Of a stretch of 64,000 nucleotides of DNA, positions 1 to 8,027 are shown in pieces; the stretch's first letter is position 1, and each line of letters begins with the position of its first letter. Under the pieces are notes generated by a model. It did no database searches and was not told where the DNA came from. It saw only the letters and a program-made list of their open reading frames with translations. Where the stretch lies: assembly GCF_030506255.1 (NCBI RefSeq), contig NZ_CP113431.1:3979001-4043000 (forward strand). The letters are read 5' to 3'. The position numbers and the translations under genes are program-made. Source of the DNA: Nocardioides sp. Arc9.136. Lineage in GTDB: Bacteria > Actinomycetota > Actinomycetes > Propionibacteriales > Nocardioidaceae.

Positions 1-1378
1 CGGAGGGCTGGGCGAGCACGGTGTTGCCGCGGACGTAGCGGTCGTACTGGTCGGTGATCCACGACTTGTCGCAGAGGTTCGGGCTGGCGACCAGGCGCAG
101 CAGCGTCTCGCGGAGCTCCTGGCCGGTCGCCGGGCGCGGGAGGTCCTCGGCGCGGTCGGCCTGGAGCCCGTCCTGCCACGAGGGGCGGGCGAGGGGACGC
201 TGGTAGGTCGGGCCCTCGTGCGCGACCGAGCGCGGCGGCACGTCGACGACGCGCTGGCCGTGCCAGTCGACGTGGAGGCGACCGGTGTCGGTGACCTCGC
301 CGATGACGGTGGCGTCGACCTCCCACTTCGCGCAGATCGCGAGGAACGCCTCGACGTCGTCCGGCTCGACGACCGCCATCATCCGCTCCTGCGACTCGCT
401 CATGAGGATCTCCTCCGGCGAGAGCGTGGAGTCGCGCAGCGGCACGAGGTCGAGGTCGACGTGCATGCCGCCATCGCCCGCGGAGGCCAGCTCGGAGGTC
501 GCGCAGGACAGCCCGGCGCCGCCGAGGTCCTGGATGCCGGCGACGAGGCCGGCGGCGAAGATCTCGAGCGTGCACTCGATGAGGAGCTTCTCCATGAACG
601 GGTCGCCCACCTGGACGGCCGGCCGCTTCGCCGGGCCGGAGCCCCCGTCCTCGGACTCCGTGAAGGTCTCGCTCGCGAGCACGCTCACGCCGCCGATGCC
701 GTCGCCGCCGGTCCGCGCGCCGTACAGCACGACCTTGTTGCCGACGCCGCTCGCCTTGGCCAGGTGCAGGTCCTCGTGGCGGAGCACGCCGACGCAGAGC
801 GCGTTGACCAGCGGGTTGCCGAGGTAGGTGGGGTCGAAGACCGCCTCCCCGCCGATGTTGGGCAGGCCCAGGCAGTTGCCGTAGCCGCCGACGCCGGCGA
901 CGATCCCGGGCAGGACCCGCTGGGTGTCGTCGGCGTCCAGCGGACCGAACCGGAGCGGGTCCATCACCGCGACCGGACGGGCGCCCATGGCGAGGATGTC
1001 GCGGACGATGCCGCCGACGCCGGTCGCCGCGCCCTGGTAGGGCTCGACGTACGACGGGTGGTTGTGGCTCTCGACCTTGAACGTCACCGCGTAGCCCTGG
1101 CCGATGTCGATGACGCCGGCGTTCTCGCCGATGCCGGCGAGGGTCTTGCCCAGCGGGGTCTCCTGCGGCAGCTCGGAGAACTGCTTGAGGTGGACCTTGG
1201 AGGACTTGTAGGAGCAGTGCTCGCTCCACATGACCGAGTACATCGCCAGCTCCGAGCTCGTCGGACGGCGACCGAGGATCTCGCGGATCCGGTCGTACTC
1301 GTCGGCCTTGAGACCGAGATCGGCCCAGGGCTGGTCGCGGGCGGGGTCCTCGGCAGCAGCGGCCACGGTGTCCAGCAC
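1..1378 (-). CDS. purL: Phosphoribosylformylglycinamidine synthase subunit PurL, 3' end cut by window edge
   Basis: Large AIRS-like subunit of FGAM synthase, which works with PurQ and PurS to convert FGAR, glutamine and ATP to FGAM in purine synthesis. The 459 visible residues include [18 protein letters not shown], the VESHNHPS segment, [13 protein letters not shown] and [16 protein letters not shown], all typical of the family. The C-terminal part lies outside the window. The GTG start at 1378 is preceded by a TAGATT box with 7 bases between, so the mRNA is probably leaderless. PurQ and PurS lie about 4 kb away on the same strand, separated by unrelated genes. Identity is certain; the start is likely. 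Confidence 0.96.
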   Translation of the reverse strand, partial: MLDTVAAAAEDPARDQPWADLGLKADEYDRIREILGRRPTSSELAMYSVMWSEHCSYKSSKVHLKQFSELPQETPLGKTLAGIGENAGVIDIGQGYAVTFKVESHNHPSYVEPYQGAATGVGGIVRDILAMGARPVAVMDPLRFGPLDADDTQRVLPGIVAGVGGYGNCLGLPNIGGEAVFDPTYLGNPLVNALCVGVLRHEDLHLAKASGVGNKVVLYGARTGGDGIGGVSVLASETFTESEDGGSGPAKRPAVQVGDPFMEKLLIECTLEIFAAGLVAGIQDLGGAGLSCATSELASAGDGGMHVDLDLVPLRDSTLSPEEILMSESQERMMAVVEPDDVEAFLAICAKWEVDATVIGEVTDTGRLHVDWHGQRVVDVPPRSVAHEGPTYQRPLARPSWQDGLQADRAEDLPRPATGQELRETLLRLVASPNLCDKSWITDQYDRYVRGNTVLAQPS

Positions 1379-1385
1379 GGCGGCC

Positions 1386-1391
1386 AATCTA
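1386..1391 (-). promoter_or_regulatory. Likely -10 box of a leaderless purL promoter
   Basis: On the minus strand TAGATT ends 7 bases before the purL GTG, so transcription would begin at or next to the start codon. No convincing -35 hexamer is visible, and the call rests on spacing alone. Confidence 0.5.
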
Positions 1392-1422
1392 CCGGCGCCG
1401 GGGCGGGCCGCCGTCCGCGGGC

Positions 1423-1971
1423 TCAGCGGAGGAGACCGTCGGCCAGCACCTCGAGCATGGGACGCACCTCGGCGGGCTCGAGCCCGCCCTGGTCGGCGAC
1501 GGTCGCGACCCCGCCGACCAGGCGCGCGACCTGCAGGGCGGTGACGTCCTCACGCAGCGCACCGGCGGCGCGGAGCTCCTCGAGCACCCGGTCGACCGCC
1601 GAGCGCAGGACCTCGCACTTGGTGCGGATCGGGGACCGCTCGTCGCCCATCGCGCCGGTGAGCTTGGCCGGCCCGCCCTTGTGGACGCTGATCAGCGCGA
1701 CGTACTCCTCGAACCAGGTCAGCAGCAGGGCGCGGTCGTCGCCGCGGACCGCCAGCGCGCGGCCCACGGCCTCCTCGACGGTGGCGACCCAGCTCTGCAT
1801 GACCGCGTCCACGAGGGCGTCCCGGCTCGGGAAGTGCCGGTAGAGGGTGCCCGGCCCGACGCCGGCGCGCTTGGCGACGAGGTCGAGCGAGGCGTCGTAC
1901 CCCTGCTCGCGGAACACCTCGCGCGCGACCTCGACGATCCGGTCGTAGTTGCGCTTCGCGTCGGCGCGCAC
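1423..1971 (-). CDS. TetR family transcriptional regulator
   Basis: 182-residue repressor with an N-terminal helix-turn-helix (about residues 10-50, including [20 protein letters not shown]) and a variable ligand-binding C-terminal half. It starts at GTG 1971 behind an AGGAGG-like ribosome binding site a few bases upstream. The open frame continues upstream, but only this part resembles TetR. It is transcribed away from an MFS exporter gene at 2092, and a perfect 17-bp palindrome sits between them. By analogy with TetR-efflux pairs it probably represses the exporter and itself, with an exported compound as inducer; the compound is not known. Confidence 0.9.
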   Translation of the reverse strand: MRADAKRNYDRIVEVAREVFREQGYDASLDLVAKRAGVGPGTLYRHFPSRDALVDAVMQSWVATVEEAVGRALAVRGDDRALLLTWFEEYVALISVHKGGPAKLTGAMGDERSPIRTKCEVLRSAVDRVLEELRAAGALREDVTALQVARLVGGVATVADQGGLEPAEVRPMLEVLADGLLR

Positions 1972-1997
1972 GGGTCCTCCTGGCTGGGGCTTGCTAA

Positions 1998-2014
1998 ACG
2001 GAGACAGTCTCCGT
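1998..2014. promoter_or_regulatory. TetR-type operator, 17-bp perfect palindrome
   Basis: Two 8-bp arms, ACGGAGAC and GTCTCCGT, flank one central base between the divergent TetR and MFS genes. Size, symmetry and position fit a TetR dimer operator controlling both genes. Binding is inferred. Confidence 0.75.
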
Positions 2015-2091
2015 ATTGTCGTGGAAGGAAGCGGAGTCATCCTCCGGATCAACGGTACCTTGGTCCTCCGGGCCAGAACAGGACCTCCTCC

Positions 2092-3534
2092 ATGTCGTCC
2101 ACCACCACCTCCACCACCCAGCCCGTCGACCAGCGCGTCGACCAGCGCGTCGGCCTGCCCGTCGACCTGCCCGAGAACGCGGGCCGCGCCGCCGCGGCCA
2201 TCGCGCTGGTGCTCACCGCCCAGCTGATGCTCATCCTCGACACCACCGTCGTGAACGTCGCCCTGCCGCACATCGGCGACGACCTCGCCTTCGGCCCGGC
2301 CTCGCTGTCGTGGGTGCTCAACGCCTACACCCTCGCCTTCGGCGGGCTCCTGCTGCTCGGCGGCCGGCTCGGGGACGTCCTGGGCCGCCGCCGGATGTTC
2401 GAGTCCGGGCTCGCCGTCTTCACCGCCGCCTCGCTCCTCGGCGGGCTCGCCACCGACCCCGCCGTGCTCGTCGGCGCCCGCGCGCTCCAGGGCGTCGGAG
2501 CCGCGCTGGCGGCCCCCAGCGTCCTGGCCCTGCTGACCACGAGCGCCCCCGACGAGGCGGCGCGCAACCGCGCCCTCGCGCTCTTCGGCGCGGTCACCTC
2601 CGGCGGGATGTCGGTCGGGCTCCTGCTCGGCGGCTTCCTCACCGACGTGGGCTCCTGGCGCTGGACGCTCTTCATCAACATCCCGATCGGCCTCGCCGTG
2701 CTCGCCCTCACCCGCCGCTACCTCGACGAGACCGCACGCCGCCCCGGCCGCTTCGACGTGCTCGGCGCCGTCCTGGCCACCACGGGCGCCGTCGCGGTCG
2801 TGTGGTCGCTCATCGGCGCCCCCGAGCACGGCTGGACGTCGGGCCGCACGATCGGCGGCCTCGTCGCGGGCGTCGGGGCGCTGGTGGCGCTCGTGCTCAC
2901 CGAGCAGCGCGTCGCGCACCCGATCCTGCGGCTCGAGCTGCTCCGCGAACGGCGACGCGTCGGGGCCCTCGGCGTGATGATGCCGGTCTTCGGCGCCCAG
3001 CTGGCGCTGTTCTTCCTCGTCCCGCAGCTGGTCGAGGGCGAGCTGGGCTACAGCCCGGTGATGACCGGCGTGGCGTTCCTGCCCCTGAGCCTGTCGATCT
3101 TCGCGATGTCCCGGGTCAGCCCGCGACTGCTCGTCCGCCTCGGCGCGCGCCCGATGATGGTCCTCGGCACCCTGGGGCTGGCCGGCTCCTTCGCCTGGCT
3201 CAGCACCGTCTCGGCCGGCGACTCCTACGCCGCGTCCCTGCTGGGGCCGCTGGTGCTCAACGGGCTGAGCGCCGCGCTGGTCTTCATGCCGGTCACCTCG
3301 ACCGTCCTCGGCGGAGTCGCGCCGGAGCACGCGGGCGCCGCCTCGGGGCTGCTGCAGACCAGCCAGCAGCTGGGCGGCGCGGTCGGGTTCGCGGTCGTCG
3401 CGTCGGTGTACGCCGCCGGCGCGGTGCCCGGCGAGGTGCTGCCCGGCGCCGACACGGCGTTCCTCACCGCCGCCGGGTTCGGCCTGCTGGCGGCGGGGGC
3501 CGCGCTGGCGCTGGTGCGGCACGCACGCGCCTGA
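2092..3534 (+). CDS. MFS drug:proton antiporter, DHA2-like (14 TM) family
   Basis: 480-residue inner-membrane transporter. Family marks include LILDTTVVNVALP in TM1, the GGRLGDVLGRRRMF loop 2-3 motif, and ARALQGVGAALAAPS in TM4; about 14 hydrophobic segments fit the DHA2 group, which expels drugs or metabolites using the proton gradient. The first ~30 residues are hydrophilic and carry a short repeat (VDQRVDQRVGLPVDLP) not typical of the family. It is divergent from a TetR gene with a shared operator, so it is probably induced by its substrate. The substrate cannot be deduced. Confidence 0.9.
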   Translation: MSSTTTSTTQPVDQRVDQRVGLPVDLPENAGRAAAAIALVLTAQLMLILDTTVVNVALPHIGDDLAFGPASLSWVLNAYTLAFGGLLLLGGRLGDVLGRRRMFESGLAVFTAASLLGGLATDPAVLVGARALQGVGAALAAPSVLALLTTSAPDEAARNRALALFGAVTSGGMSVGLLLGGFLTDVGSWRWTLFINIPIGLAVLALTRRYLDETARRPGRFDVLGAVLATTGAVAVVWSLIGAPEHGWTSGRTIGGLVAGVGALVALVLTEQRVAHPILRLELLRERRRVGALGVMMPVFGAQLALFFLVPQLVEGELGYSPVMTGVAFLPLSLSIFAMSRVSPRLLVRLGARPMMVLGTLGLAGSFAWLSTVSAGDSYAASLLGPLVLNGLSAALVFMPVTSTVLGGVAPEHAGAASGLLQTSQQLGGAVGFAVVASVYAAGAVPGEVLPGADTAFLTAAGFGLLAAGAALALVRHARA

Positions 3535-3605
3535 CGCCGCAGATCCTGCGGACCTCGCGGGCCCGTCGGGCGCCTCCTCCGGGTGGCGACCGGCGGGCCC
3601 GAAGT

Positions 3606-3661
3606 ACACCCGTGTAGTTCCTTCGAACGCCTGTGACGGGTGTGACTGCTGTGGTTATGGT
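3606..3661 (+). promoter_or_regulatory. Promoter region with inverted repeat upstream of the DUF1906 gene
   Basis: Arms ACACCCGT (3606-3613) and ACGGGTGT (3636-3643) are perfect complements 22 bases apart. The right arm overlaps a weak -35 (TGTGAC, 3632-3637), 18 bases before a -10-like TATGGT (3656-3661). The start codon follows 33 bases later. The repeat may be an operator; no regulator gene for it is obvious. Confidence 0.4.
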
Positions 3662-3694
3662 GAGGCGCCTTCCCCGACCTTGGAGCCTGCCACC

Positions 3695-5104
3695 ATGCGC
3701 CGCCGTACCTCTGCCGTCCTCTCCGCCGCCCTCGCGGGCGCCGTCCTCCTCGGAGCGCAGACCGCCCGAGCCGAGGAGCCCTCCGCCGCCACCCAGCGCA
3801 CGGACCAGTCCTCGGGGCAGGTCGCGGGACAGGTCGCGGCGAGGAAGGCGAACGTCGTGACGCCCGGTGACTTCACCGGCTACGGCTTCGACCAGTGCCT
3901 GGCCCCCGAGCAGTGGAAGATGAACCGCTGGCTCAAGCACTCGCCGTTCCTGGCGGTCGGCATCTACATCGCCGGCGACTCCCGTGCCTGCCGCTCCCAG
4001 CCGAACCTCACCCCGGCCTGGGTCACCAAGCAGCTGGCCAAGGGCTGGCGCCTGCTGCCGATCACGCTCGGCCCGCAGGCGTCCTGCCAGCCGCGGTTCC
4101 CGCGCTACGACGACGACGTGAAGATCAGCGCCAAGCCCGGCGACAACGGCCGTTACTTCCAGGCGCGCCAGCAGGGCAGCGCCGAGGCGGACTCCTCGGT
4201 GGCCGCGGCCACCGCGCTGGGCATGGCCAAGGGCAGCACGCTCTGGTACGACCTCGAGGGCTACGACAACGCCAACACCCACTGCCGCGAGTCCGCCCTG
4301 GCGTTCCTCTCCGCGTGGACCGACCGGCTCCACGAGCTCGGCTGGGTCTCCGGCGTCTACTCCAGCGCCGGCTCGGGCATCAAGGCGCTCGACGACGCCC
4401 GGGTGAACCGTCCGGGCGCCTACACGATGCCCGACGCCATCTGGATCGCCCGGTGGGACGGCGTCGCCAACACCTCCACCTCCTACGTCCGCGACGACGG
4501 GTGGCGGCCGGGCGGCCGCGTGAAGCAGTACCGCGGCGGCCACGACGAGACCTGGGGCGGGGTCCGGATCAACATCGACAGCAACTTCCTCGAGCTCGGC
4601 CGCGGCTCGGTCGCGCCGGCCGAGAAGCACTGCGGCGGTGTGCGGGTCTCCTACCCGACCTACGCCGCGCTGCGTCCGGCCACGGGCAGCCAGAAGGCCT
4701 CGGACCCCGGCCAGGTCAAGGCGCTCCAGTGCCTGCTCAAGGAGAAGGGCGGGTACGCCGGCGCCGTCGACGGCAGCCTGAACGCGCGCACGCTCGCGAG
4801 CATCCGCTCCTGGCAGACCGGCCACGGGTTCGCCGCCAAGGACCGGTTCACCAAGGCCAACTGGATGTCGCTCCACGCCGCCGGCAGCACGCCGGTCCTC
4901 AAGCGCGGCTCGGCCGGCGCCGACGTACGCCGCGTGCAGCGCGCGCTCAACGCGGCCAGCCCCCAGGCCAAGGTGGTCGTGACCGGCGTCTTCGACGCCC
5001 GTACCGACGCCGCCGTCCGCGCCTGGCAGAAGAAGGTCGACCTCACCGTCTCCGGCGTCGTCAACCCCGAGTCCTGGGCGGCGCTGCGCTCCGGCGTGCG
5101 CTGA
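3695..5104 (+). CDS. Secreted DUF1906 (Rv2525c-like glycoside-hydrolase fold) protein with two peptidoglycan-binding domains
   Basis: 469-residue exported protein. A signal peptide (MRRRTSAVLSAALAGAVLLG, cleavage near AQTARA) is followed by a DUF1906 domain at about residues 50-310, with the start motif GYGFDQCLAPE, AVGIYIAGDSRAC and the acidic strand TLWYDLEGYD. Two PG_binding_1 repeats follow at about 335-395 and 405-469 (GSAGADVRRVQRAL). DUF1906 has a GH25-like barrel; together with the wall-binding repeats this suggests a cell-wall hydrolase or wall-associated protein. ATG 3695 is chosen because it begins a clean signal peptide; an in-frame TTG lies 15 bases upstream. It is a single gene between convergent and divergent neighbours. 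Confidence 0.88.
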   Translation: MRRRTSAVLSAALAGAVLLGAQTARAEEPSAATQRTDQSSGQVAGQVAARKANVVTPGDFTGYGFDQCLAPEQWKMNRWLKHSPFLAVGIYIAGDSRACRSQPNLTPAWVTKQLAKGWRLLPITLGPQASCQPRFPRYDDDVKISAKPGDNGRYFQARQQGSAEADSSVAAATALGMAKGSTLWYDLEGYDNANTHCRESALAFLSAWTDRLHELGWVSGVYSSAGSGIKALDDARVNRPGAYTMPDAIWIARWDGVANTSTSYVRDDGWRPGGRVKQYRGGHDETWGGVRINIDSNFLELGRGSVAPAEKHCGGVRVSYPTYAALRPATGSQKASDPGQVKALQCLLKEKGGYAGAVDGSLNARTLASIRSWQTGHGFAAKDRFTKANWMSLHAAGSTPVLKRGSAGADVRRVQRALNAASPQAKVVVTGVFDARTDAAVRAWQKKVDLTVSGVVNPESWAALRSGVR

Positions 5105-5142
5105 GGCTGGTCGGCCGACATTTCACCGGCCGCTGCCTCGGG

Positions 5143-5601
5143 TCAGCCGCTGGCGGGCGGGCCGACGAGCAGCGCGAGGCCGGTGAGGGCGAGGACCGCG
5201 ACGACGGCAGCGACCAGGCCGCGAGCCGGGTTGCGCAGCACCCAGGCGACGGGCCGCTCGACGCCGGCCGGGGTCGTCCCGGCCGAGCGCAGCCGCCAGG
5301 AGTCGGCGAGCATGCCGTGGCGGGCGGCGTACCGCTCGAACCACAGCGTCAGGAACGGCGGCACCGAGGAGGCCAGGCCCCCGACGAGCCGGCCCACGGA
5401 CCAGCGCTGGTCGACGGCCACCACGACGGTGGTCACGCAGTAGGCGACGAACACGACGCCGTGCAGCATCCCGAAGACCCGGACGCCGAGCTCGGTGGTC
5501 TCGGTGACGTACTTGAGGAACATGCCGGCCAGCAGGCCGGCCCAGGTGACCGCCTCGGCGGTGGCGACGGTGCGGAAGAGGCGGTTCGGCGAGCCGATCA
5601 C
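5143..5601 (-). CDS. DUF3817 membrane protein, translationally coupled to purQ
   Basis: 152-residue membrane protein with the DUF3817 pattern near the N-terminus ([23 protein letters not shown] and [12 protein letters not shown]), then further hydrophobic helices, a charged loop and a C-terminal helix ([20 protein letters not shown]). The GTG start overlaps the purQ stop by four bases (GTGA), so it is read from the purS-purQ message. Function unknown; the tight coupling to purine genes is probably a matter of operon structure rather than a purine role. Confidence 0.82.
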   Translation of the reverse strand: MIGSPNRLFRTVATAEAVTWAGLLAGMFLKYVTETTELGVRVFGMLHGVVFVAYCVTTVVVAVDQRWSVGRLVGGLASSVPPFLTLWFERYAARHGMLADSWRLRSAGTTPAGVERPVAWVLRNPARGLVAAVVAVLALTGLALLVGPPASG

Positions 5602-6272
5602 GCGAAGACCTCCGCGGCCAGCGTGGCGAGGGAGAAGAAGCCCAGTCCGTCGGTGCCGGTCCCGCACAGCTCCTCCACGGAGTGCTCGGGGTGGGGCATC
5701 AGGCCGACGACGTTGCCGCGCTCGTTGCGGATCCCGGCGATGTCGCGCAGGGAGCCGTTCGGGTTCTCGCCGAGGTAGCGGGCCACGACCTGGCCCTCGC
5801 CCTCGAGGCGGTCGAGCGTCTCGGTGTCGGCGACGAAGGAGCCCTCGCCGTTCTTGAGCGCGATGACCACCTCCTGGCCCTCGGTGTACGCCGCGGTCCA
5901 GGGCGTGCCGGTGTCCTCGATGCGCAGGCGCTGGTCGAGGCAGAGGAACTTCTGCCGCTGGTTGCGGATCAGCGCACCGGGCAGCAGGTGGGACTCGCAC
6001 AGCACCTGGAAGCCGTTGCAGATGCCCAGCACCGGCATGCCGCGACCGGCGGCCTCGACCACCTCGGTCATGACCGGGGAGAAGCGGGAGATGGCGCCGC
6101 AGCGCAGGTAGTCGCCGTAGGAGAAGCCGCCCGGCAGGATGACCGCGTCGACCCCCTGCAGGTCGTGGTCGCCGTGCCACAGCGCCACGGCCTCGTGACC
6201 ACCGAGGCGGACGGCGCGCTGGGCGTCGACGTCGTCGAGGGAGCCCGGGAAGGTGACGACGCCGACCTTCAT
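5598..6272 (-). CDS. purQ: Phosphoribosylformylglycinamidine synthase subunit PurQ (glutaminase)
   Basis: 224-residue class I glutamine amidotransferase that supplies ammonia to PurL in the FGAM synthase complex. The catalytic triad is visible: Cys85 in [10 protein letters not shown], His194 and Glu196 in PHPEHS. The family opening [14 protein letters not shown] and the loop [15 protein letters not shown] are intact. The ATG overlaps the purS stop by four bases, which fits the fixed stoichiometry of the complex. Length is normal for small PurQ. Confidence 0.97.
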   Translation of the reverse strand: MKVGVVTFPGSLDDVDAQRAVRLGGHEAVALWHGDHDLQGVDAVILPGGFSYGDYLRCGAISRFSPVMTEVVEAAGRGMPVLGICNGFQVLCESHLLPGALIRNQRQKFLCLDQRLRIEDTGTPWTAAYTEGQEVVIALKNGEGSFVADTETLDRLEGEGQVVARYLGENPNGSLRDIAGIRNERGNVVGLMPHPEHSVEELCGTGTDGLGFFSLATLAAEVFA

Positions 6273-6520
6273 GCGTCCTGCTCCACCCGCACCGCGAAGT
6301 TCTCGATGACCGGGTTGGACAGCAGGGTCTCGGCCATCCGGGTCACGTCGGCGAGCACCGCCTCGGTGACGTCCCCCTCGATCTCGAGCTCGAACCGCTT
6401 GCCCTGACGGACGTCGGCGACCCCGGCGAAGCCCAGCCGGGGCAGCGCTCCGAGGACCGCCTTGCCCTGCGGGTCGAGGATCTCGGGCTTGGGCATGACG
6501 TCGACGACGACTCGAGGCAT
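6269..6520 (-). CDS. purS: Phosphoribosylformylglycinamidine synthase subunit PurS
   Basis: 83-residue adaptor that links PurQ to PurL in the three-protein FGAM synthase of Gram-positive bacteria. It shows the expected small alpha/beta pattern: [30 protein letters not shown], and the end [15 protein letters not shown]. The ATG is preceded by TAGACT with 6 bases between, so the message could start at the ATG, although GGAG in those 6 bases could also act as a ribosome binding site. First gene of purS-purQ-DUF3817. Confidence 0.96.
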   Translation of the reverse strand: MPRVVVDVMPKPEILDPQGKAVLGALPRLGFAGVADVRQGKRFELEIEGDVTEAVLADVTRMAETLLSNPVIENFAVRVEQDA

Positions 6521-6526
6521 GTCTCC

Positions 6527-6532
6527 AGTCTA
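6527..6532 (-). promoter_or_regulatory. Likely -10 box of the purS-purQ promoter
   Basis: TAGACT on the minus strand lies 6 bases before the purS ATG. The gene on the other strand starts only about 30 bases away, so the two promoters must overlap in a very short divergent region. Confidence 0.45.
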
Positions 6533-6556
6533 GGTGCGGCGGGCACAGTGGAGGAC

Positions 6557-7078
6557 ATGAGCATCCCCACTGGAACGCCCATGGGCGGCTCGGGCGCCGG
6601 GCGGTCCCCGCTCGGGCTGGAGTTCCCGCAGTCCCTGGCCGTCTACGACGACTACGCCGGCGCCCAGAAGGCCGTCGACTTCCTGGCCGACCGGAAGTTC
6701 CCGGTCGAGCAGTGCATGATCGTCGGGACCGACCTCAAGCGCCTCGAGCGGATCACCGGGCGCCTCACCACCGGCAAGGTCGCCCTCGGCGGCCTGCTGT
6801 CCGGCGCCTGGTTCGGCCTGTTCATCGGCCTGCTCTTCAGCATCTTCACCGAGGAGGGGCTGCTGGCGATCCTGCTCTCGACCGTGCTCTTCGGTGCGCT
6901 GTTCGGGCTGATCTGGGCGCTGGCCGGGTACGCCGCGACCCGCGGGCGCCGCGACTTCTCCTCGGTCACCCAGGTGGTCGCCACCCGCTACGAGGTGCTC
7001 GTCGAGCACAAGGTGGCCGCCCAGGCCCGCGAGCTGCTGGGCGAGATGCCCGGTGGGCGGCCGAACCCGTTCGCCTGA
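6557..7078 (+). CDS. YflT-like general stress domain membrane protein
   Basis: 173-residue protein beginning with a domain like that of the general stress protein 17M/YflT family ([38 protein letters not shown]), followed by two hydrophobic helices (about residues 75-125, [19 protein letters not shown] and [20 protein letters not shown]) and a soluble tail. The same arrangement is common in actinobacterial proteins of unknown role. ATG 6557 has GGAGG close upstream; an in-frame GTG at 6548 is the alternative. Divergent from purS. Confidence 0.72.
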   Translation: MSIPTGTPMGGSGAGRSPLGLEFPQSLAVYDDYAGAQKAVDFLADRKFPVEQCMIVGTDLKRLERITGRLTTGKVALGGLLSGAWFGLFIGLLFSIFTEEGLLAILLSTVLFGALFGLIWALAGYAATRGRRDFSSVTQVVATRYEVLVEHKVAAQARELLGEMPGGRPNPFA

Positions 7079-7129
7079 GCCGCAGGTGGCCGACGCGGTG
7101 CGGCGGGGGCGCCGGATTCCCCGGCCCCC

Positions 7130-7183
7130 GGGGAAACCTGCACTTCTCGGGCGTTGCAACCCCTGAGAGGTGCCGGTTTCCCC
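7130..7183. repeat. 54-bp near-perfect palindrome between convergent genes
   Basis: The element is symmetrical about 7156.5: arms begin GGGGAAACC and end GGTTTCCCC, and the centre is the perfect 8-mer GTTGCAAC. 23 of 27 base pairs match, with no loop. It lies between two convergent genes and could form a strong cruciform or RNA hairpin, so it may end transcription from both sides. It lacks a T-run, and a continuous loop-free palindrome is also what a REP-like interspersed repeat looks like. Confidence 0.75.
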
Positions 7184-7213
7184 TGAGGAGCCGGGCCGGA
7201 CCAGCATCGTGGC

Positions 7214-7903
7214 TCAACGGTTGATGACGCTGCGCCCGAACGTCAGTCCGAGCCCGAGCACGACCAGGTAGATCGGGGCGAGCAGGGCCGGCACGCCGGG
7301 GACGCCGAGCCCGAGGACCATCGCGGTGGTCTGCAGGACCGGCAGCAGGCTGACGACGCCGATCCAGCGGGAGACGGTCCGCTCACGCAGGCCCATCCAG
7401 GCGATCCCGGCGGCCGCGACGACGACGCCGAGCCAGCCGATCCAGGAGCCGAAGTCGTTGAGCATGAAGTACGTCGTCAGGCCGGCCTGGTCGAACGAGC
7501 CGCCCTCGGCGCCGTCGGGCAGGTAGAGCCCGAGCGCGCCCTTCCAGCCGTAGCCGTAGGTCAGGCCGGCCGCGGACGAGACCAGTCCCAGCGTGACGAG
7601 CGAAGCGGCCGTCGAGGCAGGCACCCGCGGCTCGACGCGTCGCCTCCACTGGGCCGCGAGCAGCAGGAGCATGGCGACGGCTGCGTACCCGAGCACCAGC
7701 GAGAGCCGGTAGACCATCGGGTCGAGGGTGTCGAAGAAGCCGTCGGTGAAGCGGACCTCGGTGGGGACGTCGTTGCGCCCGTCGAGGACCAGGGTGGCGA
7801 CGAAGCCGAGAGTGCCGGCCGCGGTGGCGGCCAGCGGCCAGCGGCCGCGGGTCGAGGTGGTGGCACGGTCGGCGGTGCCAGGGAGAGGGGCGGTGGTGGT
7901 CAT
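7214..7903 (-). CDS. Membrane protein of unknown function, about five TM segments
   Basis: 229-residue integral membrane protein I do not recognise. A hydrophilic N-terminus (~20 residues) precedes hydrophobic segments at about 24-42, 68-90, 100-122, 150-172 and 180-218. A conserved-looking extracytoplasmic stretch GYGWKGALGLYLPDG lies in the middle. It starts at ATG 7903, divergent from a sensor-kinase gene 124 bases away. The shared upstream region holds an inverted repeat (7971-7992), so it may be a target of that two-component system; this is inference. Confidence 0.7.
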   Translation of the reverse strand: MTTTAPLPGTADRATTSTRGRWPLAATAAGTLGFVATLVLDGRNDVPTEVRFTDGFFDTLDPMVYRLSLVLGYAAVAMLLLLAAQWRRRVEPRVPASTAASLVTLGLVSSAAGLTYGYGWKGALGLYLPDGAEGGSFDQAGLTTYFMLNDFGSWIGWLGVVVAAAGIAWMGLRERTVSRWIGVVSLLPVLQTTAMVLGLGVPGVPALLAPIYLVVLGLGLTFGRSVINR

Positions 7904-7970
7904 CGTGTCCTCCGGGACGGTGGGGCCGGTCGCGGTCGACCGGCTGGTGAGGACGACGGTGGCCCTCCCT

Positions 7971-7992
7971 GTGTCCCGGGCACGAGGGACAC
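7971..7992. promoter_or_regulatory. Inverted repeat upstream of the two-component system
   Basis: Arms GTGTCCC (7971-7977) and GGGACAC (7986-7992) are perfect complements with an 8-base spacer, 36 bases before the kinase ATG. The dyad length suits a LuxR/NarL-type dimer, so autoregulation by the response regulator is plausible. Confidence 0.4.
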
Positions 7993-8027
7993 CGACCTCC
8001 TGATCCGGGGACGCCAGTTCGGGCAGC

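Noticed and set aside
218..1843. Long open frame antisense to purL
   Set aside because: Caused by GC-rich codon bias of purL; the predicted protein is low-complexity in Arg, Ala and Asp with no family pattern.
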